The translations under genes and the position numbers were made by a program. A stretch of DNA of 64,000 bases from Nocardioides mesophilus (lineage in GTDB: Bacteria; Actinomycetota; Actinomycetes; Propionibacteriales; Nocardioidaceae). The notes below the pieces were generated by a model. That model made no database searches. It worked only from the letters and a program-made list of their open reading frames with translations, and was not told where the DNA came from. Positions 34,335 to 42,580 of the stretch are shown one piece after another. Location of the stretch: positions 1,454,501 through 1,518,500 of the forward strand of contig NZ_CP060713.1 in NCBI RefSeq assembly GCF_014395785.1, given 5' to 3'. Numbering within the stretch: position 1 is the first letter of the stretch; each line of letters begins with the position of its first letter.

Positions 34335-35150
34335 ATGGAACTCTCCGCCAGCGGGATCGACCGCAAGGCCGACCACAGCGACATGCTCGACAACGCGGTC
34401 CGCGTTGGCCTGGTCTCGTACGGCGTCGAGCACCTGCTCCTCGCCTGGCTGGCGCTGCAGCTAGTCTTCGGGGACCGCTCCGGTGAGGCCTCCGCCAGCG
34501 GCGCGCTGCACCAGCTCGCGGAGACCACCCTGGGCCGGCTGTCGCTCTACGTCGTCGCCGCTGGGTTCCTCGCGCTGGTCATCTGGCAGGGCATCGAGGC
34601 CGTCGTCGGCCACCGCGACGAGGACGGCGGCAAGCGCACGTTCAAGCGGATCGTCTCCGCCGGCAAGGTCGTCCTGTACGTCGTCCTGGGCCTCACCGCG
34701 CTGCGCATCGCCACCGGGTCCGGCGGCGGCAAGGGCAGCTCGACGGAGACGTTGACCGCCAAGCTCATGGCCGCACCGGGCGGCCAGCTGCTGGTGGGTC
34801 TGGTCGGGGTCGGGGTCATCGCGACCGGCGGCATGCTCGCCTGGCGCGGCTGGAAGGAGAAGTTCCGCAGCAAGCTCGACGTGGACGGCACCACCGGCAA
34901 CGACGGGCACGCCTACATCCTGTTCGGCAAGATCGGCTACCTGGCCAAGGGGGCCGCGCTCGTGCTGGTCGGCCTGCTCTTCGTCCTCGCCGCCGTCACC
35001 CACGATCCCGACAAGTCCGGCGGTCTCGACCAGGCGCTGACCAAGCTGCTCGCGCAGCCGTTCGGTCAGGTCGGCCTGCTGGTGATCGCCGCGGGCATCG
35101 CCTGCTACGGGCTGTTCTGCTTCGCCTGGGCCCGCCACCTCGACCGCTGA
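34335..35150 (+). CDS. DUF1206 membrane protein
   Basis: 271 residues in three repeats of a two-helix unit, each with a conserved Gly-Tyr/Gly-Lys-hydrophobic start: VGLVSYGVEHLLLAWLALQL, AGKVVLYVVLGLTALRIATG and FGKIGYLAKGAALVLVGLLF. This triplicated six-helix layout defines DUF1206. Function unknown. It shares a short divergent promoter region with the PhoD-like gene. Confidence 0.88.
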   Translation: MELSASGIDRKADHSDMLDNAVRVGLVSYGVEHLLLAWLALQLVFGDRSGEASASGALHQLAETTLGRLSLYVVAAGFLALVIWQGIEAVVGHRDEDGGKRTFKRIVSAGKVVLYVVLGLTALRIATGSGGGKGSSTETLTAKLMAAPGGQLLVGLVGVGVIATGGMLAWRGWKEKFRSKLDVDGTTGNDGHAYILFGKIGYLAKGAALVLVGLLFVLAAVTHDPDKSGGLDQALTKLLAQPFGQVGLLVIAAGIACYGLFCFAWARHLDR

Positions 35151-35240
35151 GGACCCGGGAGGCACCGCTGGGCGAGCCGCTGGATTCGCGGTCCCTCGGG
35201 AACGCCGTCCGAACTGCCCGGAACGGTACTGTTCCCACTT

Positions 35241-36173
35241 GTGACTCGCCGGCTGCAGCTCGACCCTGAGCCCCAGTCGGTGCGCCGCGCCCGGCGCTGG
35301 GTGGTGGAGACCTTCGAGGACCTCGGTCGTCCCGACCTCGTCGACTCCGCCGAGCTCGGCGTCTCCGAGCTGGTCACCAACGCGATCCTGCACGCCGCAC
35401 CCCCGATCACGGTCCGGGTGCGCGGGAGCGCGCAGCACCCGCGGGTGGAGGTGCACGACGCCTCGACCCGGCCGCCGGAGGTCAGCCTCGACCTGGACGA
35501 CGACGACGCACTGCTCAGCGCGGTCGGCCGCGGGCTCGGCCTGGTGGCGCTCTACTCCGCGACCTGGGGGGCGGACCTCTCCGGGGACGGCAAGGTGGTC
35601 TGGTTCGAGCCGACCGACGGTCCGGAGCCCGGCGCGGCGCCCCAGGGCGACGTCTTCGACCTCGACCGGGTGGTCGCTGCCCGGCTCGCCGAGCAGAGCC
35701 GGCTGGACCCGAGCACGCGGGTCCGGGTGCGGCTGCTCGGGATGCCGGCGCGCCGCTTCGCCGACTTCCGGGTCTGGTACTCCGAGATCCGCCGCGAGCT
35801 GCGGATCCTCGCGGTGAACCACCCCGGTGAGTACCCGCTCGCGGAGGAGGTCTCGCAGCTCACGCTGCAGGTCGAGGCCGAACGTGCCCAGACCACCGGG
35901 ATCGGCCGGCTCGACAGCGCCATCGTCGAGGGTGAGGAGCTCGTCGACCTGGAGTACTTGGTGCCCCCGACGGCGCCGGACACGATGCGCCGCTCCGACG
36001 AGCTGATGGACCGGATCGACGAGTTCACCCGCGAGCAAGGGTTGCTGACGCTGCCGGCCACCGAGGAGATCGTCAGGCTGCGCCGCTGGTACCTCGGCGA
36101 GTTCGTCCGGCAGGCCACCGGTGCGGAGCCCCTGCCCTGGCCGGAGGCCTCCGCCGGCCCCGGGGCGCGGTGA
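35241..36173 (+). CDS. RsbW-like ATP-binding regulator with C-terminal extension
   Basis: 310 residues. The first 125 residues form a HATPase_c_2 (anti-sigma/serine kinase) domain with N box ELGVSELVTNAILHA, G1-like VEVHDASTRPP and G2-like GRGLGLVALYSATWG. The remaining 180 residues (RVRVRLLGMPARRFADFRVW onward) are helical and not recognised; they resemble the C-terminal part of other actinobacterial RsbW-like proteins. Its TGA overlaps the GTG of the first fluoride-channel gene. It may control an anti-sigma-antagonist pathway; partner unknown. Confidence 0.75.
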   Translation: MTRRLQLDPEPQSVRRARRWVVETFEDLGRPDLVDSAELGVSELVTNAILHAAPPITVRVRGSAQHPRVEVHDASTRPPEVSLDLDDDDALLSAVGRGLGLVALYSATWGADLSGDGKVVWFEPTDGPEPGAAPQGDVFDLDRVVAARLAEQSRLDPSTRVRVRLLGMPARRFADFRVWYSEIRRELRILAVNHPGEYPLAEEVSQLTLQVEAERAQTTGIGRLDSAIVEGEELVDLEYLVPPTAPDTMRRSDELMDRIDEFTREQGLLTLPATEEIVRLRRWYLGEFVRQATGAEPLPWPEASAGPGAR

Positions 36174-36589
36174 CCCGGCCGCCCCTTCCCGCCGCGCTCG
36201 CCGTCGTCGCGCTCGGGGGTGCGGCCGGAGCGTGCATCCGCGCGCTGCTCCTGCAGGCCTGGCCGATCGACGCCTCCGGCTTCCCGTGGGCGACCTTCGC
36301 GATCAACGTCAGCGGCTCGTTCCTGCTGGCGCTGCTGCCGGCGCTGCCCGCCGTACGCCGCCGTCCGCTGCTCCCGCCGCTGCTCGGCACCGGGGTCCTC
36401 GGCGGCTACACGACCCTGTCCACCTGGTCGGAGCAGACCCGCGGACTGCTCGCGGCCGGCGACACCGCGGTGGCCGGCGCCTACGTGTTCGGCACGCTGG
36501 CGGCGGCGCTGCTCGCGGTCGTCGGCGCGGACCGGCTGAGCACTCTCGCCCAGCGCGTCCGCTTCGACGAGGAGGAGGGCGACCTGTGA
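36170..36589 (+). CDS. crcB: Fluoride channel subunit (CrcB/Fluc), first copy
   Basis: 139-residue membrane protein with four helices. Fluc motifs: GGAAGACIRALLL, FAINVSGSFLLALLPAL (the channel Asn) and GGYTTLSTWSEQTR (Phe-box/TTxS region). Fluc channels export cytoplasmic F- as antiparallel dimers; Gram-positive genomes often carry two genes whose products form heterodimers. The GTG overlaps the preceding stop (GTGA) and the stop overlaps the next start (GTGA). No fluoride riboswitch was recognised upstream. Confidence 0.9.
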   Translation: MTRPPLPAALAVVALGGAAGACIRALLLQAWPIDASGFPWATFAINVSGSFLLALLPALPAVRRRPLLPPLLGTGVLGGYTTLSTWSEQTRGLLAAGDTAVAGAYVFGTLAAALLAVVGADRLSTLAQRVRFDEEEGDL

Positions 36590-36921
36590 CCCCCGCACTG
36601 CTGGGCATGGTCGCGCTCGGCGCCGCGGTCGGTGCACCGCTGCGCTACCTCGCGGGCCACCTCTTCGACGACGTGCTGCCGCTGGGCACGATCGCGGTCA
36701 ACGTCGCCGGCTCCTTCCTGCTCGGCTGGTTCAGCGCCCTCGGCCTCGACGGCTCGAGCACCGCCCTGCTCGGTACCGGATTCTGCGGCGGCCTGACGAC
36801 GTACTCCGCCTTCGCCGTGCACACCCACGACCGCGGTCCGTGGCTGGGATCGGTGACGGTGCTGATCACCCTCGTCCCGGCGCTGCTCGCCTGCGCGCTC
36901 GGGTTCTGGCTCGGCAGCTAG
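36586..36921 (+). CDS. crcB: Fluoride channel subunit (CrcB/Fluc), second copy
   Basis: 111 residues, four helices, with GAAVGAPLRYLAGHL, GTIAVNVAGSFLLGWFSALG and GFCGGLTTYSAFAVHTHDRG. It is shorter than the first subunit and overlaps it by 4 bp (GTGA), consistent with a heterodimeric channel. It reads from the GTG at 36586; the longer frame upstream is a shadow of the first crcB. Confidence 0.9.
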   Translation: MTPALLGMVALGAAVGAPLRYLAGHLFDDVLPLGTIAVNVAGSFLLGWFSALGLDGSSTALLGTGFCGGLTTYSAFAVHTHDRGPWLGSVTVLITLVPALLACALGFWLGS

Positions 36922-36925
36922 CCCC

Positions 36926-37276
36926 TCAGGCGTAGCCCAGCTCGTGCAGCCGGTCGTCGTCGATCCCGAAGTGGTGGGCGATCTCGTGCACCACGGTGAT
37001 CCGGACCTCGTCGACCACCTGCTCACGGGACTCGCACATCTCCAGCACCGGGTTGCGGAAGATCGTGATCCGGTCCGGGAGCGCCATCACGTAGTAGGAG
37101 TCACGCTCGGTCAGCGGCGTCCCGACGTAGAGCCCGAGCAGGTCCGGGTCATCCTCCGGGGGCTCGTCCTCGACGAGCACGACGCAGTTGTCGATCAGCT
37201 CGAACAGCTCCCCGGGCACCTCGTCGAGCGCCTCGGAGACCAGGGCCTCGAACTGGACCCGACTCATCTCGATCAC
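36926..37276 (-). CDS. Minimal zincin metallopeptidase
   Basis: 116-residue member of the metallopeptidase family with an HExxH core (zincin-like, formerly DUF1025). The motif is VVHEIAHHFGIDDDRLHELG, in which HEIAH binds zinc and the downstream H/E complete the site. Conserved N-terminal FEALVSEALDEVPGELFELI also matches. GTG at 37276 has GGAGG 8 bp upstream; ATG at 37267 is the alternative. Physiological substrate unknown. Confidence 0.9.
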   Translation of the reverse strand: MIEMSRVQFEALVSEALDEVPGELFELIDNCVVLVEDEPPEDDPDLLGLYVGTPLTERDSYYVMALPDRITIFRNPVLEMCESREQVVDEVRITVVHEIAHHFGIDDDRLHELGYA

Positions 37277-37412
37277 CCGGCCATCCTCCCCCGGCGCCGT
37301 CGGCCGCCGACGCCCAGGGGGTCGCGCCGGGCGATTTGTGAGCGGCCCGGGCGGGCCCTATGCTTGCCCGGTCCCTGACGGCAGTCAGACCCGACGGCCA
37401 CGTCGAGGGCTA

Positions 37413-37485
37413 GCCCCCATCGTCTAGCGGCCTAGGACCCCGCCCTTTCACGGCGGTAGCACGGGTTCGAATCCCGTTGGGGGTA
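37413..37485 (+). tRNA. tRNA-Glu (anticodon TTC)
   Basis: Cloverleaf: acceptor GCCCCCA/TGGGGGT, anticodon stem CCGCC/GGCGG closing the loop CTTTCAC with anticodon TTC, T-arm GGGTTCGAATCCC. No encoded CCA. It is followed 96 bp later by tRNA-Asp. Confidence 0.95.
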
Positions 37486-37581
37486 CGACACCGACTCCGG
37501 TCGGCGCACGGCTCCGGATCCCGATTCGGAGAGTGGCGGCGAGTGCGTTAGCATTGCGCCGCTTGCTGTTGAGAAGCACGA

Positions 37582-37658
37582 GGCCCCGTAGCGCAGTTGG
37601 TTAGCGCGCCGCCCTGTCACGGCGGAGGCCGCGGGTTCGAGTCCCGTCGGGGTCGCCA
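37582..37658 (+). tRNA. tRNA-Asp (anticodon GTC)
   Basis: Acceptor GGCCCCG/CGGGGTC, anticodon stem CCGCC/GGCGG with loop CTGTCAC (anticodon GTC), T-arm GGGTTCGAGTCCC, discriminator G and encoded CCA. A strong hairpin follows. Confidence 0.95.
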
Positions 37659-37669
37659 CAGAAGCGAGA

Positions 37670-37696
37670 CGCCCCGGACGCCAGTCGTCCGGGGCG
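37670..37696 (+). terminator. Terminator after the tRNA-Glu/tRNA-Asp unit
   Basis: CGCCCCGGAC at 37670-37679 pairs perfectly with GTCCGGGGCG at 37687-37696 across a 7-nt loop, and the sequence CTTCGCGTTTCCC follows. It ends the tRNA transcript before the large membrane hydrolase gene. Confidence 0.8.
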
Positions 37697-37917
37697 CTTC
37701 GCGTTTCCCGGGTCTTCCGGTGATCTGTGCGGAGGTCTCCCGGTGCTCCGTGCGGCGGCTCCCGTGCTGCGAGCGGCGGCTCGCGTGCTCCGCGGGGCGA
37801 ATCGCGACAGATGACCTCGATGACCCATTGCGCCCTTCCCCGTACCGGCAGGAACCTGTACGAGCAGGCGTCCCGCCTGCGGGCGTCCGTCACGCGGACG
37901 CAGGACGGAGAGCCGCG

Positions 37918-40900
37918 ATGACGCCGACGGATCCGCCGCCCCAGGCCCTGCTCGAGCTGCGCGTCCATGGGGTCCACGGCACCGCTCCGCAGTCGATGCT
38001 GGGCGTGGACGCCTCGGGGATCGGCCAGGTCGCCGGTGACGGGCTGACCGGCATCTACCGGACCCGCGACGGCACCATCCCGCTGCGCACGCTGCCGCCG
38101 CACGCGGTGGTGGAGGCCTACTCCTGGGGCGCACTGACCTCCAGCGCGGCCGGCCTGCTCGGCTGGGTACGCCGCGCGGCCTGGCTCGCGCTGCTGCCGT
38201 TCGCACTGCTCAACCTCGCCTACTGGGCACGGCCCGAGCTCGACTGGGACAGCCGTGGCCGGTCCCGCACGCGACGCGTCGACGGCCCGGACGACGATCG
38301 AGGCACCGCACCAGATCCCGGCACCGACCCCGCATCGGCTGCCGCGGCCGCTCCCGCTCCCGGTCCCGCTCCCGCTCCCGCTCCCGCTCCCGCTCCCGCT
38401 CCCGCTCCCGCTCCCGAGGACGAACCCGATACGGGCGACGACCGCGGCGACGACCCCGGCGACGACCCGGTGGACGGCCGGGCCGTGCGGGACCAGGTGC
38501 GGCGCTCGGCCTGGACCGGCGCCCGGCTGGTGCGGCTCGCCGGGATCGTCCTCACGGTGATGCTGGTGCTGACCCCGCTGACGATCGGCGTCGACCTGAT
38601 CGCCTGGCAGTGCTTCCGCGGCGGCACCGCAGGGTGCCCGGCCCTGCCCGGCTTCCTCGAGCCGCTCACCGGCGAGCGCCTCGGCGCGCCGGGGCCGCGG
38701 CTGGCGCTCGGCACCGTGCCGGCCCTGCTGGGCCTGGCGCTGCTGTGGGCGCTCTCGCGGCAGTCCCTCGAACGCTACGAGAGCGTCGAGGAGCCGGAGG
38801 CCTTCACGCTGCTGGCCCGGCGCCGCGTCCCGCAGGGACTCCCGGTGCTCCGCCACCCCGACCTGTGGCGGGGCACCGCCCGGACCCGACGGCTGCAGCG
38901 GCTGCACCTCGTGGTCGGGCTCGCGGTGGTGGTGGCCTACTCCGGGCTGCCGGTGCTGATGAGCGGCCGCGGCGGGACCTGGCGCGGCGACGAGCTGCCG
39001 CTGCTCGGCCTGACCGACCTGGCCGCCGTACTCACCGGCGCGATCGCGGTGCTCGCCGTCCTGTCGGTGCGGCCCGGCGACGTCGAGCACACCGGGGCGG
39101 CGACAGCCCCGAAGCCCCTCCGGACCGCGGACCTGCTGCTCGGAGCGGCCGTGCTGCTCACGCTGCTCCACCTCGCGGTGCTGCTCTTCACCGACCTGGG
39201 CAGGATCGCGGAGCCGTCCGGCCTCTACGGCCGCAACCTCTGGTACATCGCCGTCTTCGTGACGTTCGCCGGCCTGCATGTCGCGCTCTTCCTCACCGGC
39301 CGGGCACCCGTGCCCGTCGCGCTCGGCCTCGGCGTGCTGGCGGTGCTGCTGCTCGTCGGCTCGAGCACCCATCTGGCCGAGCGCACCGTCTGGACGACGG
39401 CCGGGGCGTGGACCTGCATCGCGGGCGTCGCCCTGGGTGGGCTGCTGCTCGGCGGCTGGCACTTCCGCCGCCCGCAGGGCCCGGCCGCCTGGCGGGGGTC
39501 GGGCGCCTCGGTGATGCTGACCCTGGCGATCTGGGTGGCGCTGCTCTTCACCACCGCGGCGGTCACGGTCACGGCCGACCGGCTCAACGGCGCGGAGCAC
39601 TCGGTGGCCGACCTGGGCACCGCGGTGGTCGCGGGCACCGACACGACGACGGGACCGCTGCAGGCCGGCGGCGACGTGACCTTCCGCGACGCCGTGATCG
39701 TGCTGGACCGCGGCCGGCTGGACCTGCGCTCGGGACGTCTCGAGGTCGGGTCGCTGTCCCAGACCAGCGCCGACGGCGTGGTCACCGACCTGGGGCCGCG
39801 GCGCCTCCACGACGTGACCCTGCTGCTGCCGGCGGACCTGGAGCGGATCGCCTACACCGACAGCTGCGTCTTCGTCCCGCTGCCCCGCCGGACCGTTCCG
39901 CAGGCGTGCCCGGTCAACAGCCCGCTGTTCCGGACGTCGGGCTCGCTGCCGCCTCCGGAGGGCCGCGAGCTCACGGTCGGGTCGGCCAGCGCCGTACGCG
40001 TCTCGGTCACCGAGCCGTTCCAGCGTCCGCTGGCGCTGCCCCAGGTGCTGGTCTGGGCGCCGTCGCTGCAGCTGCTGTGGCTGCTCGTGGTGGCGGCGCT
40101 CGCCGGGGCCAGCTCGGTGCTGCTGCGGAGCCGGCTCCGCCGGCCGCTGCGGCGTGCCACCCGCGAGGAGATCGGGCCCCGGGACGCCGCCGCCTGCGTG
40201 GCCGCCCGGCTGCGGGCGGCGTACGTCCATCGCGGCGAGCGCCTGCTGGACCTGACCGGCCTGGTCAGCGCGGTGCTCGCGGTGCTGCTGATCGTCGGCT
40301 CCTCGACCGGAAAGCCGCCGTGGGACGTCGTCGGCCGGGACGCGCTGCGGGCCCTGTCCACGCTCGGGCTGTGGGCCGCGGTCGGGGTGTCCGCGGCGAT
40401 CCTGCTGGCCGCCTCCCGGATGCGAACCTCGGAGAAGGTCCGCAAGGGCGTCGGCATCGTGTGGGACCTGACCACCTTCTGGCCGCGCGCGGCCCACCCC
40501 TTCGCGCCCCCGTGCTACGCCGAGCGGGTGGTGCCCGAGCTGCTCACCCGCGCCACCTGGGCCCTCGACGCGCCGGAGCCGACCCTGCTCGTGCTCTCCG
40601 GGCACAGCCAGGGCTCCACGCTGGTGGTGGCGGCCGCGAGCCGGCTGGGCCGCACGCAGCTGGAGCGGGTCCGGATCGTCACCTACGGCAGCCAGATCCG
40701 GGCCTGGTACGGGCGGATCTTCCCCGGGGTCTTCGGCGCCGACGCGGTCGGCTACCGCCCGACCGACCGGGCGGCCGACTTCACCCACGTCGACACCGAC
40801 CTGCCCAGGACCGGCGCTCCCCCGCTGACGCCGCCGCCGGGCTCGCTGCTGGACCGGCTGGGCGCCGTACCGTGGCACTGGATCAGCCTGTTCCGGCGCT

Positions 40901-41133
40901 CGGACCCGCTGGGGTTCCGGGTGTTCACCGACGCCGACGACGGCGCCGACGTCTACGTCCGCGAGGTGCCGTGGCCGGGTGAGGGCGACCCCGGCCCGAC
41001 CGTGATGACGCACAGCGGCTACCCGCACACGCCGGAGTACCGCGACGTGCTGGCCACCTGGGAGGCCGAGCTCGGACCCGGGCCGGCCGGGCCGACGACG
41101 ATCGAGCGGGAGCCGTTCTTCCCCGCCCCCTGA
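37918..41133 (+). CDS. Large multi-pass membrane protein with alpha/beta-hydrolase motifs
   Basis: 1071 residues. The N-terminus has LLELRVHGVHGTAPQSMLGV, an HG-x-HGT oxyanion-type motif as in lipases/esterases. Two hydrophobic segments (about 80-105, 205-235) flank a disordered acidic/Pro-Ala linker. About eight more membrane helices follow up to residue 850, with an extracytoplasmic beta-rich section (GGDVTFRDAVIVLDRGRLDL). The C-terminal domain has TLLVLSGHSQGSTLVVAAAS, a GxSxG elbow with S897, then THVDTDLP and a late His (WHWISLF). So the hydrolase appears split by an inserted membrane region. Start ATG at 37918 with GGACGGAG upstream. Substrate unknown; lipid ester hydrolysis is a guess. 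It lies in the block separating tRNA-Asp from tRNA-Phe. Confidence 0.8.
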   Translation: MTPTDPPPQALLELRVHGVHGTAPQSMLGVDASGIGQVAGDGLTGIYRTRDGTIPLRTLPPHAVVEAYSWGALTSSAAGLLGWVRRAAWLALLPFALLNLAYWARPELDWDSRGRSRTRRVDGPDDDRGTAPDPGTDPASAAAAAPAPGPAPAPAPAPAPAPAPAPEDEPDTGDDRGDDPGDDPVDGRAVRDQVRRSAWTGARLVRLAGIVLTVMLVLTPLTIGVDLIAWQCFRGGTAGCPALPGFLEPLTGERLGAPGPRLALGTVPALLGLALLWALSRQSLERYESVEEPEAFTLLARRRVPQGLPVLRHPDLWRGTARTRRLQRLHLVVGLAVVVAYSGLPVLMSGRGGTWRGDELPLLGLTDLAAVLTGAIAVLAVLSVRPGDVEHTGAATAPKPLRTADLLLGAAVLLTLLHLAVLLFTDLGRIAEPSGLYGRNLWYIAVFVTFAGLHVALFLTGRAPVPVALGLGVLAVLLLVGSSTHLAERTVWTTAGAWTCIAGVALGGLLLGGWHFRRPQGPAAWRGSGASVMLTLAIWVALLFTTAAVTVTADRLNGAEHSVADLGTAVVAGTDTTTGPLQAGGDVTFRDAVIVLDRGRLDLRSGRLEVGSLSQTSADGVVTDLGPRRLHDVTLLLPADLERIAYTDSCVFVPLPRRTVPQACPVNSPLFRTSGSLPPPEGRELTVGSASAVRVSVTEPFQRPLALPQVLVWAPSLQLLWLLVVAALAGASSVLLRSRLRRPLRRATREEIGPRDAAACVAARLRAAYVHRGERLLDLTGLVSAVLAVLLIVGSSTGKPPWDVVGRDALRALSTLGLWAAVGVSAAILLAASRMRTSEKVRKGVGIVWDLTTFWPRAAHPFAPPCYAERVVPELLTRATWALDAPEPTLLVLSGHSQGSTLVVAAASRLGRTQLERVRIVTYGSQIRAWYGRIFPGVFGADAVGYRPTDRAADFTHVDTDLPRTGAPPLTPPPGSLLDRLGAVPWHWISLFRRSDPLGFRVFTDADDGADVYVREVPWPGEGDPGPTVMTHSGYPHTPEYRDVLATWEAELGPGPAGPTTIEREPFFPAP
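38350..38415. repeat. Eleven tandem GCTCCC hexamers encoding a Pro-Ala linker
   Basis: An 11-unit hexanucleotide run (one unit with a G for C change) inside the membrane hydrolase gene encodes alternating Ala-Pro. Such runs change length by slippage in whole codons, so linker length probably varies between strains without a frameshift. Confidence 0.85.
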
Positions 41134-41158
41134 GCCCGTAGGACCGGGTCGACCGGCG

Positions 41159-42178
41159 TCACTTCGTGGGCGCCAGCAGGTCCGAGCCGGTCACCGCGAA
41201 GTTGAACGGCGCCCCGGAGCCGCTCGGCGTGTCCAGGATCCGCGTGACCGGCCGCCGCCCGGTGGTGATGACGAGGATCCGCCCGTCGTCGGCCGCCACC
41301 CACTGCCAGTTCGGCGCCCAGAAGGCGGTCTCGAGTCCGTAGGTGCTTGTCGGTCCGTCCGCGGACAGCAGCGTGCGGGTGCGTCCCCCGCTGACGAGGC
41401 CGACCTCGACGTGACCGCTGTCCGAGGACCAGGTGACGCGCTCGCCGGCCGGGTTGACCGTCGGCCCGGTCCGGTCACTCGGAGTGCTGGGCAGGTCGGC
41501 GGCCGGCACGTCGTGCACCCGGCCGGTGCGCACGTCGACGACCGTCTGCCAGCCCGGGCCGTACGTCGGCTCGGCACCCGGCCGGGGCGGCGGCTGCATC
41601 CGGAACATCGTGACCTCGAGCCGGCCGTCCGGTCGCCACGCGAGCTCGGGACCGATCATCTTGCCCAGCTCCTTGGCCTTGGCCACGTCCTGCTCCGTCG
41701 AGGGACACAGCACGTCCCGGTAGGGCTGGCCCGAGGCGGCCCGGACCCGCACGCAGTCCGACTCCGCCCAGTAGGCGACGGTTCCGTGCAGCCCGGGGTC
41801 CGGGTGCGCGGCCAGCGACTCGAACGTGGGGTCCTCCCCCTGCTGGAACAGCGCGACGGCGAAGACCACCCCGAGCAGCACCGTGACGCCGGCCAGGGTG
41901 AGCGCGACGCCGAGCAGCAGCGAGCGGTCCTTGGCGCGGAACAGCGCGACCCCGCCGAGGGCGAACGCGCTCACCACGAGGACGGCCGCGACGCCCACCA
42001 GCGCCACGTCGTTCGCGACCAGGTCCTCCAGCCAGCCCCACCAGAGCGGGAAGAGCGCGGTGGCCAGCAGCAGTCCGACGGCCCACCAGCCGACGGGACC
42101 ACGCGGCAGCGGGTGCAGCCCCGCCCAGCCGGTCCTCCCCTCCCGTCCGGACCCGCGAGGCACGAACTTCCCGGCCAC
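41159..42178 (-). CDS. Membrane protein with extracytoplasmic propeller-like domain
   Basis: 339 residues, not assigned to a named family. Four membrane helices in the first 130 residues (VGWWAVGLLLATALFPLWWG; VALVGVAAVLVVSAFALGGV; LLLGVALTLAGVTVLLGVVF) are followed by a 210-residue domain of repeated beta units such as ELAWRPDGRLEVTMF, NPAGERVTWSSDSGHVEV and AFWAPNWQWVAADDGRILVI, similar to TolB/WD40-type beta-propeller blades. Two Cys (DCVRVR, DVLCPS) may form a disulfide. Start GTG at 42178 has GGAGG 8 bp upstream. It converges with the membrane hydrolase gene. Confidence 0.72.
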   Translation of the reverse strand: MAGKFVPRGSGREGRTGWAGLHPLPRGPVGWWAVGLLLATALFPLWWGWLEDLVANDVALVGVAAVLVVSAFALGGVALFRAKDRSLLLGVALTLAGVTVLLGVVFAVALFQQGEDPTFESLAAHPDPGLHGTVAYWAESDCVRVRAASGQPYRDVLCPSTEQDVAKAKELGKMIGPELAWRPDGRLEVTMFRMQPPPRPGAEPTYGPGWQTVVDVRTGRVHDVPAADLPSTPSDRTGPTVNPAGERVTWSSDSGHVEVGLVSGGRTRTLLSADGPTSTYGLETAFWAPNWQWVAADDGRILVITTGRRPVTRILDTPSGSGAPFNFAVTGSDLLAPTK

Positions 42179-42317
42179 CGCAACCACCTCCACGGGCGAC
42201 CGCACCAGTGCCGGCGAGACTGCCGCTCGGGGCCGGTCCCCGACGGCTCCAGCCCAGCAGGTCCGACCCACGCCGGCCAGAGCCGGAGGTCCCCCGGCGC
42301 CGCGCGCCCGCCCGTGA

Positions 42318-42561
42318 GCAACCAGCGCTCACCGTGCGCCCTCGTTGCTGCCCCGCACCCCCACGCGCGCAACCAGCGCTCACCGTGCGCCCTCGATGCG
42401 CCACCAGGCCCCCGCGCCCGCCCGGGAGCAACCAGCGCTCACCGTGCGCCCTCGTTGCTGCCCCGCACCCCCACGCGCGCAACCAGCGCTCACTGTGCAC
42501 CCTCGTTGCTGCCCGACACCTCCCACGCGCACAACCAGCGCTCACCATGCGCCCTCGATGC
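42318..42561. repeat. Palindromic repeat cluster C (five 31-bp copies, 110-bp higher-order unit)
   Basis: Copies at 42318, 42369, 42428, 42479 and 42531 form a variant of the element in clusters A and B: left arm GCAACCAGCG, centre CTCACCGTGCG, right part CCCTCGTTGC (or CCCTCGATGC). A two-copy unit is duplicated with an exact 110-bp period (42318 and 42428; 42369 and 42479). Orientation matches clusters A and B, and again both flanking genes are on the minus strand. It fills most of the 42179-42580 gap, in which I see no gene. The palindrome is less perfect here, with two arm mismatches. Confidence 0.9.
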
Positions 42562-42580
42562 ACCCCGCTGCGGGAGCGGA

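Noticed and set aside
37432-41028. 1198-residue minus-strand open frame
   Set aside because: Exact antisense of the membrane hydrolase, covers both tRNAs, and has the His/Arg/Gly-rich composition of a third-frame shadow.
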